From Cinclus cinclus (lineage: Eukaryota > Chordata > Aves > Passeriformes > Cinclidae): a DNA stretch of 64,000 nucleotides. Under the pieces are notes generated by a model. The model saw nothing but the letters and a program-made list of their open reading frames with translations, was not told the DNA's origin and searched no databases. This document shows, piece after piece, positions 23,461 to 35,882 of this stretch. The translations under genes and the position numbers were made by a program. Numbering within the stretch: position 1 is the stretch's first letter; the number at the start of each line of letters is the position of its first letter. The stretch covers positions 23,441,258-23,505,257 of the forward strand of contig NC_085047.1 in NCBI RefSeq assembly GCF_963662255.1, in the 5' to 3' direction.

Positions 23461-24840
23461 GCGGCGATATGGGGCCGCTTGGCAGGTGGCCGAAGAAAGA
23501 CGGCTGCCCCGTGAATGTGGTGCCAGAAGGCAAGTTTCAGCAGGGCGTTCCGGGCCAGCTCAATGTGCAGCCGCAGTTGTTCTAGGCGAGTTCTAGCCGA
23601 GAAGCTTTCCGTCTCCATTCACGAGACAAGAAAGGCAGAAGGCAAGGGCACCCAGGGTTGAGAAGAAAAGTGCGCGTAGCGAGCTCGTTGCGGCAGAAGC
23701 GAAAGCCAGGAGCAGCGCGCTCGGTGCGAGAAGTAGAGGGCGCTTCGCCTCCTTGGGAAGGAAATCGCATCTGGGCACGAACGACAGCCAGCGAAGCTTC
23801 AGGAACAACAGGCTGTTCTGCTCAGCGTACGAGCCTGAAGTGAGTGGCAAGGGGTAAGCGGGCAGTTCCAAGGCATCTAGCTTTCCTGCTAGCAATGCCA
23901 TTTCTACCCTGCCGTGCAAAACGTTGTCCTTTGCCGTTATGCTCCGAGATGCAGAGAGCACGTCGGCAGACGCAGTGCAGAGGGAAAGGACACAGTATCC
24001 TTGGGAGTGTGACGCCGCTTAGGCGGGCAAAGCAGAAAGGTGCCGCCCTGCACCGGCTTTGACTGCCTGAGCTTCCTTGCTAGGACAGCACCTGTCGAAA
24101 GCTGGCAACTAGGCTGCCAGAGTGCAGAATGTAGGCGGTGCGGCACGCTTGCTTGCCGAAAGCCAGTATCAGCGAGACAGCGTGCTAGGCTCTGTTTCAC
24201 AGCTCCTTGGAGAACACGCACTGGAAGAATGCCGTCTCTGTTCCGCAAAAGCTCTGCCCCAGTGAAAGGTGGAAGAAGCAGCCTGTGGCCACGGGCAGAG
24301 CTGGTCAACAGCTGCGCCTAACTTTCCCAAGCTGCGAGAGCATTCGCAGCCGAGTTCTGCTTTGACAGAGCTATTGGTGAACTTTTGCAGTCCCGGAAGC
24401 TGCTGAAACCAAGGCTGTGTTCCGCCTCTTCATTCTTGGCTTTCTGTGCTCCAGCGAGTTGTCAAGCTCGGACACGGCATTCAGCTTTGCCGCCTCTCTG
24501 CACGGAAAGCACTAGACAGAACTAGTGTGCTTCGTGCATGCTCTCTCCTCGCTTTTATGGTCACGGCTCTGCTTTTTGCTTGGCAGCGTTCACAGGGTCC
24601 ACGGCGTACCTCTTGCACAGCGAGAGGTGGCCGGCGAGGAATACTTGCTGGCTTAAGTCGTTCCATGCTCAAGGCATTCATCAGAGCAACACAGTGTGGG
24701 AAAAGAGGAGGGAACATTGCAGGACAAATTTCTATGCCGGGACATTATTGTCTGCGAGACAGCTCTCCGGAGCGCTAGTATTTGGCCAGGCTGAAATCAG
24801 CGCCACGGGAAGCCAATCTGACAAGCGGAGTGCAACGAGC
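23461..24840. repeat. Unit 18 (1,380 bp, 238A+309A+1191G)
   Basis: 23698 G to A, 23769 G to A and 24651 C to G. First unit of block copy 2. Confidence 0.95.
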
Positions 24841-26220
24841 GCGGCGATATGGGGCCGCTTGGCAGGTGGCCGAAGAAAGACGGCTGCCCCGTGAATGTGG
24901 TGCCAGAAGGCAAGTTTCAGCAGGGCGTTCCGGGCCAGCTCAATGTGCAGCCGCAGTTGTTCTAGGCGAGTTCTAGCCGAGAAGCTTTCCGTCTCCATTC
25001 ACGAGACAAGAAAGGCAGAAGGCAAGGGCACCCAGGGTTGAGAAGAAAAGTGCGCGTAGCGAGCTCGTTGCGGCAGAGGCGAAAGCCAGGAGCAGCGCGC
25101 TCGGTGCGAGAAGTAGAGGGCGCTTCGCCTCCTTGGGAAGGAAATCGCGTCTGGGCACGAACGACAGCCAGCGAAGCTTCAGGAACAACAGGCTGTTCTG
25201 CTCAGCGTACGAGCCTGAAGTGAGTGGCAAGGGGTAAGCGGGCAGTTCCAAGGCATCTAGCTTTCCTGCTAGCAATGCCATTTCTACCCTGCCGTGCAAA
25301 ACGTTGTCCTTTGCCGTTATGCTCCGAGATGCAGAGAGCACGTCGGCAGACGCAGTGCAGAGGGAAAGGACACAGTATCCTTGGGAGTGTGACGCCGCTT
25401 AGGCGGGCAAAGCAGAAAGGTGCCGCCCTGCGCCGGCTTTGACTGCCTGAGCTTCCTTGCTAGGACAGCACCTGTCGAAAGCTGGCAACTAGGCTGCCAG
25501 AGTGCAGAATGTAGGCGGTGCGGCACGCTTGCTTGCCGAAAGCCAGTATCAGCGAGACAGCGTGCTAGGCTCTGTTTCACAGCTCCTTGGAGAACACGCA
25601 CTTGAAGAATGCCGTCTCTGTTCCGCAAAAGCTCTGCCCCAGTGAAAGGTGGAAGAAGCAGCCTGTGGCCACGGGCAGAGCTGGTCAACAGCTGCGCCTA
25701 ACTTTCCCAAGCTGCGAGAGCATTCGCAGCCGAGTTCTGCTTTGACAGAGCTATTGGTGAACTTTTGCAGTCCCGGAAGCTGCTGAAACCAAGGCTGTGT
25801 TCCGCCTCTTCATTCTTGGCTTTCTGTGCTCCAGCGAGTTGTCAAGCTCGGACACGGCATTCAGCTTTGCCGCCTCTCTGCACGGAAAGCACTAGACAGA
25901 ACTAGTGTGCTTCGTGCATGCTCTCTCCTCGCTTTTATGGTCACGGCTCTGCTTTTTGCTTGGCAGCGTTCACAGGGTCCACGGCGTACCTCTTGCACAG
26001 CGAGAGGTGGCCGGCGAGGAATACTTGCTGCCTTAAGTCGTTCCATGCTCAAGGCATTCATCAGAGCAACACAGTGTGGGAAAAGAGGAGGGAACATTGC
26101 AGGACAAATTTCTATGCCGGGACATTATTGTCTGCGAGACAGCTCTCCGGAGCGCTAGTATTTGGCCAGGCTGAAATCAGCGCCACGGGAAGCCAATCTG
26201 ACAAGCGGAGTGCAACGAGC
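24841..26220. repeat. Unit 19 (1,380 bp, 592G+763T)
   Basis: 25432 A to G and 25603 G to T. Second unit of block copy 2. Confidence 0.95.
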
Positions 26221-27600
26221 GCGGCGATATGGGGCCGCTTGGCAGGTGGCCGAAGAAAGACGGCTGCCCCGTGAATGTGGTGCCAGAAGGCAAGTTTCAG
26301 CAGGGCGTTCCGGGCCAGCTCAATGTGCAGCCGCAGTTGTTCTAGGCGAGTTCTAGCCGAGAAGCTTTCCGTCTCCATTCACGAGACAAGAAAGGCAGAA
26401 GGCAAGGGCACCCAGGGTTGAGAAGAAAAGTGCGCGTAGCGAGCTCGTTGCGGCAGAGGCGAAAGCCAGGAGCAGCGCGCTCGGTGCGAGAAGTAGAGGG
26501 CGCTTCGCCTCCTTGGGAAGGAAATCGCGTCTGGGCACGAACGACAGCCAGCGAAGCTTCAGGAACAACAGGCTGTTCTGCTCAGCGTACGAGCCTGAAG
26601 TGAGTGGCAAGGGGTAAGCGGGCAGTTCCAAGGCATCTAGCTTTCCTGCTAGCAATGCCATTTCTACCCTGCCGTGCAAAACGTTGTCCTTTGCCGTTAT
26701 GCTCCGAGATGCAGAGAGCACGTCGGCAGACGCAGTGCAGAGGGAAAGGACACAGTATCCTTGGGAGTGTGACGCCGCTTAGGCGGGCAAAGCAGAAAGG
26801 TGCCGCCCTGCACCGGCTTTGACTGCCTGAGCTTCCTTGCTAGGACAGCACCTGTCGAAAGCTGGCAACTAGGCTGCCAGAGTGCAGAATGTAGGCGGTG
26901 CGGCACGCTTGCTTGCCGAAAGCCAGTATCAGCGAGACAGCGTGCTAGGCTCTGTTTCACAGCTCCTTGGAGAACACGCACTGGAAGAATGCCGTCTCTG
27001 TTCCGCAAAAGCTCTGCCCCAGTGAAAGGTGGAAGAAGCAGCCTGTGGCCACGGGCAGAGCTGGTCAACAGCTGCGCCTAACTTTCCCAAGCTGCGAGAG
27101 CATTCGCAGCCGAGTTCTGCTTTGACAGAGCTATTGGTGAACTTTTGCAGTCCCGGAAGCTGCTGAAACCAAGGCTGTGTTCCGCCTCTTCATTCTTGGC
27201 TTTCTGTGCTCCAGCGAGTTGTCAAGCTCGGACACGGCATTCAGCTTTGCCGCCTCTCTGCACGGAAAGCACTAGACAGAACTAGTGTGCTTCGTGCATG
27301 CTCTCTCCTCGCTTTTATGGTCACGGCTCTGCTTTTTGCTTGGCAGCGTTCACAGGGTCCACAGCGTACCTCTTGCACAGCGAGAGGTGGCCGGCGAGGA
27401 ATACTTGCTGCCTTAAGTCGTTCCATGCTCAAGGCATTCATCAGAGCAACACAGTGTGGGAAAAGAGGAGGGAACATTGCAGGACAAATTTCTATGCCGG
27501 GACATTATTGTCTGCGAGACAGCTCTCCGGAGCGCTAGTATTTGGCCAGGCTGAAATCAGCGCCACGGGAAGCCAATCTGACAAGCGGAGTGCAACGAGC
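26221..27600. repeat. Unit 20 (1,380 bp, 1143A)
   Basis: 27363 G to A. Third unit of block copy 2. Confidence 0.95.
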
Positions 27601-28981
27601 GCGGCGATATGGGGCCGCTTGGCAGGTGGCCGAAGAAAGACGGCTGCCCCGTGAATGTGGTGCCAGAAGGCAAGTTTCAGCAGGGCGTTCCGGGCCAGCT
27701 CAATGTGCAGCCGCAGTTGTTCTAGGCGAGTTCTAGCCGAGAAGCTTTCCGTCTCCATTCACGAGACAAGAAAGGCAGAAGGCAAGGGCACCCAGGGTTG
27801 AGAAGAAAAGTGCGCGTAGCGAGCTCGTTGCGGCAGAGGCGAAAGCCAGGAGCAGCGCGCTCGGTGCGAGAAGTAGAGGGCGCTTCGCCTCCTTGGGAAG
27901 GAAATCGCGTCTGGGCACGAACGACAGCCAGCGAAGCTTCAGGAACAACAGGCTGTTCTGCTCAGCGTACGAGCCTGAAGTGAGTGGCAAGGGGTAAGCG
28001 GGCAGTTCCAAGGCATCTAGCTTTCCTGCTAGCAATGCCATTTCTACCCTGCCGTGCAAAACGTTGTCCTTTGCCGTTATGCTCCGAGATGCAGAGAGCA
28101 CGTCGGCAGACACAGTGCAGAGGGAAAGGACACAGTATCCTTGGGAGTGTGACGCCGCTTAGGCGGGCAAAGCAGAAAGCTGCCGCCCTGCCACCGGCTT
28201 TGACTGCCTGAGCTTCCTTGCTAGGACAGCACCTGTCGAAAGCTGGCAACTAGGCTGCCAGAGTGCAGAATGTAGGCGGTGCGGCACGCTTGCTTGCCGA
28301 AAGCCAGTATCAGCGAGACAGCGTGCTAGGCTCTGTTTCACAGCTCCTTGGAGAACACGCACTGGAAGAATGCCGTCTCTGTTCCGCAAAAGCTCTGCCC
28401 CAGTGAAAGGTGGAAGAAGCAGCCTGTGGCCACGGGCAGAGCTGGTCAACAGCTGCGCCTAACTTTCCCAAGCTGCGAGAGCATTCGCAGCCGAGTTCTG
28501 CTTTGACAGAGCTATTGGTGAACTTTTGCAGTCCCGGAAGCTGCTGAAACCAAGGCTGTGTTCCGCCTCTTCATTCTTGGCTTTCTGTGCTCCAGCGAGT
28601 TGTCAAGCTCGGACACGGCATTCAGCTTTGCCGCCTCTCTGCACGGAAAGCACTAGACAGAACTAGTGTGCTTCGTGCATGCTCTCTCCTCGCTTTTATG
28701 GTCACGGCTCTGCTTTTTGCTTGGCAGCGTTCACAGGGTCCACGGCGTACCTCTTGCACAGCGAGAGGTGGCCGGCGAGGAATACTTGCTGGCTTAAGTC
28801 GTTCCATGCTCAAGGCATTCATCAGAGCAACACAGTGTGGGAAAAGAGGAGGGAACATTGCAGGACAAATTTCTATGCCGGGACATTATTGTCTGCGAGA
28901 CAGCTCTCCGGAGCGCTAGTATTTGGCCAGGCTGAAATCAGCGCCACGGGAAGCCAATCTGACAAGCGGAGTGCAACGAGC
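27601..28981. repeat. Unit 21 (1,381 bp, first with extra C)
   Basis: 28112 G to A (offset 512, private), 28180 G to C (580), additional C at 28191/28192 and 28792 C to G (1191). Confidence 0.95.
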
Positions 28982-30361
28982 GCGGCGATATGGGGCCGCT
29001 TGGCAGGTGGCCGAAGAAAGACGGCTGCCCCGTGAATGTGGTGCCAGAAGGCAAGTTTCAGCAGGGCGTTCCGGGCCAGCTCAATGTGCAGCCGCAGTTG
29101 TTCTAGGCGAGTTCTAGCCGAGAAGCTTTCCGTCTCCATTCACGAGACAAGAAAGGCAGAAGGCAAGGGCACCCAGGGTTGAGAAGAAAAGTGCGCGTAG
29201 CGAGCTCGTTGCGGCAGAGGCGAAAGCCAGGAGCAGCGCGCTCGGTGCGAGAAGTAGAGGGCGCTTCGCCTCCTTGGGAAGGAAATCGCGTCTGGGCACG
29301 AACGACAGCCAGCGAAGCTTCAGGAACAACAGGCTGTTCTGCTCAGCGTACGAGCCTGAAGTGAGTGGCAAGGGGTAAGCGGGCAGTTCCAAGGCATCTA
29401 GCTTTCCTGCTAGCAATGCCATTTCTACCCTGCCGTGCAAAACGTTGTCCTTTGCCGTTATGCTCCGAGATGCAGAGAGCACGTCGGCAGACGCAGTGCA
29501 GAGGGAAAGGACACAGTATCCTTGGGAGTGTGACGCCGCTTAGGCGGGCAAAGCAGAAAGGTGCCGCCCTGCACCGGCTTTGACTGCCTGAGCTTCCTTG
29601 CTAGGACAGCACCTGTCGAAAGCTGGCAACTAGGCTGCCAGAGTGCAGAATGTAGGCGGTGCGGCACGCTTGCTTGCCGAAAGCCAGTATCAGCGAGACA
29701 GCGTGCTAGGCTCTGTTTCACAGCTCCTTGGAGAACACGCACTGGAAGAATGCCGTCTCTGTTCCGCAAAAGCTCTGCCCCAGTGAAAGGTGGAAGAAGC
29801 AGCCTGTGGCCACGGGCAGAGCTGGTCAACAGCTGCGCCTAACTTTCCCAAGCTGCGAGAGCATTCGCAGCCGAGTTCTGCTTTGACAGAGCTATTGGTG
29901 AACTTTTGCAGTCCCGGAAGCTGCTGAAACCAAGGCTGTGTTCCGCCTCTTCATTCTTGGCTTTCTGTGCTCCAGCGAGTTGTCAAGCTCGGACACGGCA
30001 TTCAGCTTTGCCGCCTCTCTGCACGGAAAGCACTAGACAGAACTAGTGTGCTTCGTGCATGCTCTCTCCTCGCTTTTATGGTCACGGCTCTGCTTTTTGC
30101 TTGGCAGCGTTCACAGGGTCCACGGCGTACCTCTTGCACAGCGAGAGGTGGCCGGCGAGGAATACTTGCTGGCTTAAGTCGTTCCATGCTCAAGGCATTC
30201 ATCAGAGCAACACAGTGTGGGAAAAGAGGAGGGAACATTGCAGGACAAATTTCTATGCCGGGACATTATTGTCTGCGAGACAGCTCTCCGGAGCGCTAGT
30301 ATTTGGCCAGGCTGAAATCAGCGCCACGGGAAGCCAATCTGACAAGCGGAGTGCAACGAGC
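28982..30361. repeat. Unit 22 (1,380 bp, 1 change)
   Basis: 30172 C to G (offset 1191). Confidence 0.95.
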
Positions 30362-31742
30362 GCGGCGATATGGGGCCGCTTGGCAGGTGGCCGAAGAAAG
30401 ACGGCTGCCCCGTGAATGTGGTGCCAGAAGGCAAGTTTCAGCAGGGCGTTCCGGGCCAGCTCAATGTGCAGCCGCAGTTGTTCTAGGCGAGTTCTAGCCG
30501 AGAAGCTTTCCGTCTCCATTCACGAGACAAGAAAGGCAGAAGGCAAGGGCACCCAGGGTTGAGAAGAAAAGTGCGCGTAGCGAGCTCGTTGCGGCAGAGG
30601 CGAAAGCCAGGAGCAGCGCGCTCGGTGCGAGAAGTAGAGGGCGCTTCGCCTCCTTGGGAAGGAAATCGCGTCTGGGCACGAACGACAGCCAGCGAAGCTT
30701 CAGGAACAACAGGCTGTTCTGCTCAGCGTACGAGCCTGAAGTGAGTGGCAAGGGGTAAGCGGGCAGTTCCAAGGCATCTAGCTTTCCTGCTAGCAATGCC
30801 ATTTCTACCCTGCCGTGCAAAACGTTGTCCTTTGCCGTTATGCTCCGAGATGCAGAGAGCACGTCGGCAGATGCAGTGCAGAGGGAAAGGACACAGTATC
30901 CTTGGGAGTGTGACGCCGCTTAGGCGGGCAAAGCAGAAAGGTGCCGCCCTGCCACCGGCTTTGACTGCCTGAGCTTCCTTGCTAGGACAGCACCTGTCGA
31001 AAGCTGGCAACTAGGCTGCCAGAGTGCAGAATGTAGGCGGTGCGGCACGCTTGCTTGCCGAAAGCCAGTATCAGCGAGACAGCGTGCTAGGCTCTGTTTC
31101 ACAGCTCCTTGGAGAACACGCACTGGAAGAATGCCGTCTCTGTTCCGCAAAAGCTCTGCCCCAGTGAAAGGTGGAAGAAGCAGCCTGTGGCCACGGGCAG
31201 AGCTGGTCAACAGCTGCGCCTAACTTTCCCAAGCTGCGAGAGCATTCGCAGCCGAGTTCTGCTTTGACAGAGCTATTGGTGAACTTTTGCAGTCCCGGAA
31301 GCTGCTGAAACCAAGGCTGTGTTCCGCCTCTTCATTCTTGGCTTTCTGTGCTCCAGCGAGTTGTCAAGCTCGGACACGGCATTCAGCTTTGCCGCCTCTC
31401 TGCACGGAAAGCACTAGACAGAACTAGTGTGCTTCGTGCATGCTCTCTCCTCGCTTTTATGGTCACGGCTCTGCTTTTTGCTTGGCAGCGTTCACAGGGT
31501 CCACGGCGTACCTCTTGCACAGCGAGAGGTGGCCGGCGAGGAATACTTGCTGGCTTAAGTCGTTCCATGCTCAAGGCATTCATCAGAGCAACACAGTGTG
31601 GGAAAAGAGGAGGGAACATTGCAGGACAAATTTCTATGCCGGGACATTATTGTCTGCGAGACAGCTCTCCGGAGCGCTAGTATTTGGCCAGGCTGAAATC
31701 AGCGCCACGGGAAGCCAATCTGACAAGCGGAGTGCAACGAGC
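30362..31742. repeat. Unit 23 (1,381 bp)
   Basis: 30872 C to T (offset 511, shared with unit 36), additional C at 30952/30953 and 31553 C to G (1191). Confidence 0.95.
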
Positions 31743-33122
31743 GCGGCGATATGGGGCCGCTTGGCAGGTGGCCGAAGAAAGACGGCTGCCCCGTGAATGT
31801 GGTGCCAGAAGGCAAGTTTCAGCAGGGCGTTCCGGGCCAGCTCAATGTGCAGCCGCAGTTGTTCTAGGCGAGTTCTAGCCGAGAAGCTTTCCGTCTCCAT
31901 TCACGAGACAAGAAAGGCAGAAGGCAAGGGCACCCAGGGTTGAGAAGAAAAGTGCGCGTAGCGAGCTCGTTGCGGCAGAGGCGAAAGCCAGGAGCAGCGC
32001 GCTCGGTGCGAGAAGTAGAGGGCGCTTCGCCTCCTTGGGAAGGAAATCGCGTCTGGGCACGAACGACAGCCAGCGAAGCTTCAGGAACAACAGGCTGTTC
32101 TGCTCAGCGTACGAGCCTGAAGTGAGTGGCAAGGGGTAAGCGGGCAGTTCCAAGGCATCTAGCTTTCCTGCTAGCAATGCCATTTCTACCCTGCCGTGCA
32201 AAACGTTGTCCTTTGCCGTTATGCTCCGAGATGCAGAGAGCACGTCGGCAGACGCAGTGCAGAGGGAAAGGACACAGTATCCTTGGGAGTGTGACGCCGC
32301 TTAGGCGGGCAAAGCAGAAAGGTGCCGCCCTGCGCCGGCTTTGACTGCCTGAGCTTCCTTGCTAGGACAGCACCTGTCGAAAGCTGGCAACTAGGCTGCC
32401 AGAGTGCAGAATGTAGGCGGTGCGGCACGCTTGCTTGCCGAAAGCCAGTATCAGCGAGACAGCGTGCTAGGCTCTGTTTCACAGCTCCTTGGAGAACACG
32501 CACTTGAAGAATGCCGTCTCTGTTCCGCAAAAGCTCTGCCCCAGTGAAAGGTGGAAGAAGCAGCCTGTGGCCACGGGCAGAGCTGGTCAACAGCTGCGCC
32601 TAACTTTCCCAAGCTGCGAGAGCATTCGCAGCCGAGTTCTGCTTTGACAGAGCTATTGGTGAACTTTTGCAGTCCCGGAAGCTGCTGAAACCAAGGCTGT
32701 GTTCCGCCTCTTCATTCTTGGCTTTCTGTGCTCCAGCGAGTTGTCAAGCTCGGACACGGCATTCAGCTTTGCCGCCTCTCTGCACGGAAAGCACTAGACA
32801 GAACTAGTGTGCTTCGTGCATGCTCTCTCCTCGCTTTTATGGTCACGGCTCTGCTTTTTGCTTGGCAGCGTTCACAGGGTCCACGGCGTACCTCTTGCAC
32901 AGCGAGAGGTGGCCGGCGAGGAATACTTGCTGCCTTAAGTCGTTCCATGCTCAAGGCATTCATCAGAGCAACACAGTGTGGGAAAAGAGGAGGGAACATT
33001 GCAGGACAAATTTCTATGCCGGGACATTATTGTCTGCGAGACAGCTCTCCGGAGCGCTAGTATTTGGCCAGGCTGAAATCAGCGCCACGGGAAGCCAATC
33101 TGACAAGCGGAGTGCAACGAGC
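31743..33122. repeat. Unit 24 (1,380 bp, 592G+763T)
   Basis: 32334 A to G and 32505 G to T; last intact copy of the paired haplotype. Confidence 0.95.
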
Positions 33123-34502
33123 GCGGCGATATGGGGCCGCTTGGCAGGTGGCCGAAGAAAGACGGCTGCCCCGTGAATGTGGTGCCAGAAGGCAAGTTTC
33201 AGCAGGGCGTTCCGGGCCAGCTCAATGTGCAGCCGCAGTTGTTCTAGGCGAGTTCTAGCCGAGAAGCTTTCCGTCTCCATTCACGAGACAAGAAAGGCAG
33301 AAGGCAAGGGCACCCAGGGTTGAGAAGAAAAGTGCGCGTAGCGAGCTCGTTGCGGCAGAGGCGAAAGCCAGGAGCAGCGCGCTCGGTGCGAGAAGTAGAG
33401 GGCGCTTCGCCTCCTTGGGAAGGAAATCGCGTCTGGGCACGAACGACAGCCAGCGAAGCTTCAGGAACAACAGGCTGTTCTGCTCAGCGTACGAGCCTGA
33501 AGTGAGTGGCAAGGGGTAAGCGGGCAGTTCCAAGGCATCTAGCTTTCCTGCTAGCAATGCCATTTCTACCCTGCCGTGCAAAACGTTGTCCTTTGCCGTT
33601 ATGCTCCGAGATGCAGAGAGCACGTCGGCAGACGCAGTGCAGAGGGAAAGGACACAGTATCCTTGGGAGTGTGACGCCGCTTAGGCGGGCAAAGCAGAAA
33701 GGTGCCGCCCTGCGCCGGCTTTGACTGCCTGAGCTTCCTTGCTAGGACAGCACCTGTCGAAAGCTGGCAACTAGGCTGCCAGAGTGCAGAATGTAGGCGG
33801 TGCGGCACGCTTGCTTGCCGAAAGCCAGTATCAGCGAGACAGCGTGCTAGGCTCTGTTTCACAGCTCCTTGGAGAACACGCACTGGAAGAATGCCGTCTC
33901 TGTTCCGCAAAAGCTCTGCCCCAGTGAAAGGTGGAAGAAGCAGCCTGTGGCCACGGGCAGAGCTGGTCAACAGCTGCGCCTAACTTTCCCAAGCTGCGAG
34001 AGCATTCGCAGCCGAGTTCTGCTTTGACAGAGCTATTGGTGAACTTTTGCAGTCCCGGAAGCTGCTGAAACCAAGGCTGTGTTCCGCCTCTTCATTCTTG
34101 GCTTTCTGTGCTCCAGCGAGTTGTCAAGCTCGGACACGGCATTCAGCTTTGCCGCCTCTCTGCACGGAAAGCACTAGACAGAACTAGTGTGCTTCGTGCA
34201 TGCTCTCTCCTCGCTTTTATGGTCACGGCTCTGCTTTTTGCTTGGCAGCGTTCACAGGGTCCACGGCGTACCTCTTGCACAGCGAGAGGTGGCCGGCGAG
34301 GAATACTTGCTGCCTTAAGTCGTTCCATGCTCAAGGCATTCATCAGAGCAACACAGTGTGGGAAAAGAGGAGGGAACATTGCAGGACAAATTTCTATGCC
34401 GGGACATTATTGTCTGCGAGACAGCTCTCCGGAGCGCTAGTATTTGGCCAGGCTGAAATCAGCGCCACGGGAAGCCAATCTGACAAGCGGAGTGCAACGA
34501 GC
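33123..34502. repeat. Unit 25 (1,380 bp, 592G only)
   Basis: 33714 A to G without the usual 763T partner; a recombinant type. Confidence 0.95.
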
Positions 34503-35882
34503 GCGGCGATATGGGGCCGCTTGGCAGGTGGCCGAAGAAAGACGGCTGCCCCGTGAATGTGGTGCCAGAAGGCAAGTTTCAGCAGGGCGTTCCGGGCCAG
34601 CTCAATGTGCAGCCGCAGTTGTTCTAGGCGAGTTCTAGCCGAGAAGCTTTCCGTCTCCATTCACGAGACAAGAAAGGCAGAAGGCAAGGGCACCCAGGGT
34701 TGAGAAGAAAAGTGCGCGTAGCGAGCTCGTTGCGGCAGAGGCGAAAGCCAGGAGCAGCGCGCTCGGTGCGAGAAGTAGAGGGCGCTTCGCCTCCTTGGGA
34801 AGGAAATCGCGTCTGGGCACGAACGACAGCCAGCGAAGCTTCAGGAACAACAGGCTGTTCTGCTCAGCGTACGAGCCTGAAGTGAGTGGCAAGGGGTAAG
34901 CGGGCAGTTCCAAGGCATCTAGCTTTCCTGCTAGCAATGCCATTTCTACCCTGCCGTGCAAAACGTTGTCCTTTGCCGTTATGCTCCGAGATGCAGAGAG
35001 CACGTCGGCAGACGCAGTGCAGAGGGAAAGGACACAGTATCCTTGGGAGTGTGACGCCGCTTAGGCGGGCAAAGCAGAAAGGTGCCGCCCTGCACCGGCT
35101 TTGACTGCCTGAGCTTCCTTGCTAGGACAGCACCTGTCGAAAGCTGGCAACTAGGCTGCCAGAGTGCAGAATGTAGGCGGTGCGGCACGCTTGCTTGCCG
35201 AAAGCCAGTATCAGCGAGACAGCGTGCTAGGCTCTGTTTCACAGCTCCTTGGAGAACACGCACTTGAAGAATGCCGTCTCTGTTCCGCAAAAGCTCTGCC
35301 CCAGTGAAAGGTGGAAGAAGCAGCCTGTGGCCACGGGCAGAGCTGGTCAACAGCTGCGCCTAACTTTCCCAAGCTGCGAGAGCATTCGCAGCCGAGTTCT
35401 GCTTTGACAGAGCTATTGGTGAACTTTTGCAGTCCCGGAAGCTGCTGAAACCAAGGCTGTGTTCCGCCTCTTCATTCTTGGCTTTCTGTGCTCCAGCGAG
35501 TTGTCAAGCTCGGACACGGCATTCAGCTTTGCCGCCTCTCTGCACGGAAAGCACTAGACAGAACTAGTGTGCTTCGTGCATGCTCTCTCCTCGCTTTTAT
35601 GGTCACGGCTCTGCTTTTTGCTTGGCAGCGTTCACAGGGTCCACGGCGTACCTCTTGCACAGCGAGAGGTGGCCGGCGAGGAATACTTGCTGCCTTAAGT
35701 CGTTCCATGCTCAAGGCATTCATCAGAGCAACACAGTGTGGGAAAAGAGGAGGGAACATTGCAGGACAAATTTCTATGCCGGGACATTATTGTCTGCGAG
35801 ACAGCTCTCCGGAGCGCTAGTATTTGGCCAGGCTGAAATCAGCGCCACGGGAAGCCAATCTGACAAGCGGAGTGCAACGAGC
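34503..35882. repeat. Unit 26 (1,380 bp, 763T only)
   Basis: 35265 G to T without 592G; the reciprocal of unit 25. Confidence 0.95.

Larger units (their letters stand above)
1..27600. repeat. Array segment A: only 1,380-bp units (units 1-20)
   Basis: All twenty units are exactly 1,380 bp and none carries the extra C at offset 591. Units 5-12 are especially uniform; three of them match consensus and the others carry only one or two differences. The segment contains the doubly marked haplotype 592G+763T (units 11, 14, 16, 19) and the three-unit block duplication. Confidence 0.93.
23461..27600. repeat. Higher-order block, copy 2 (units 18-20, 4,140 bp)
   Basis: This is the second copy of the marked three-unit block. 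I found no difference between the two copies, so the duplication is more recent than any mutation in it. 309A and 1143A are known only from these two copies. Likely origin is unequal exchange between misaligned arrays or replication-based expansion. Confidence 0.92.
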
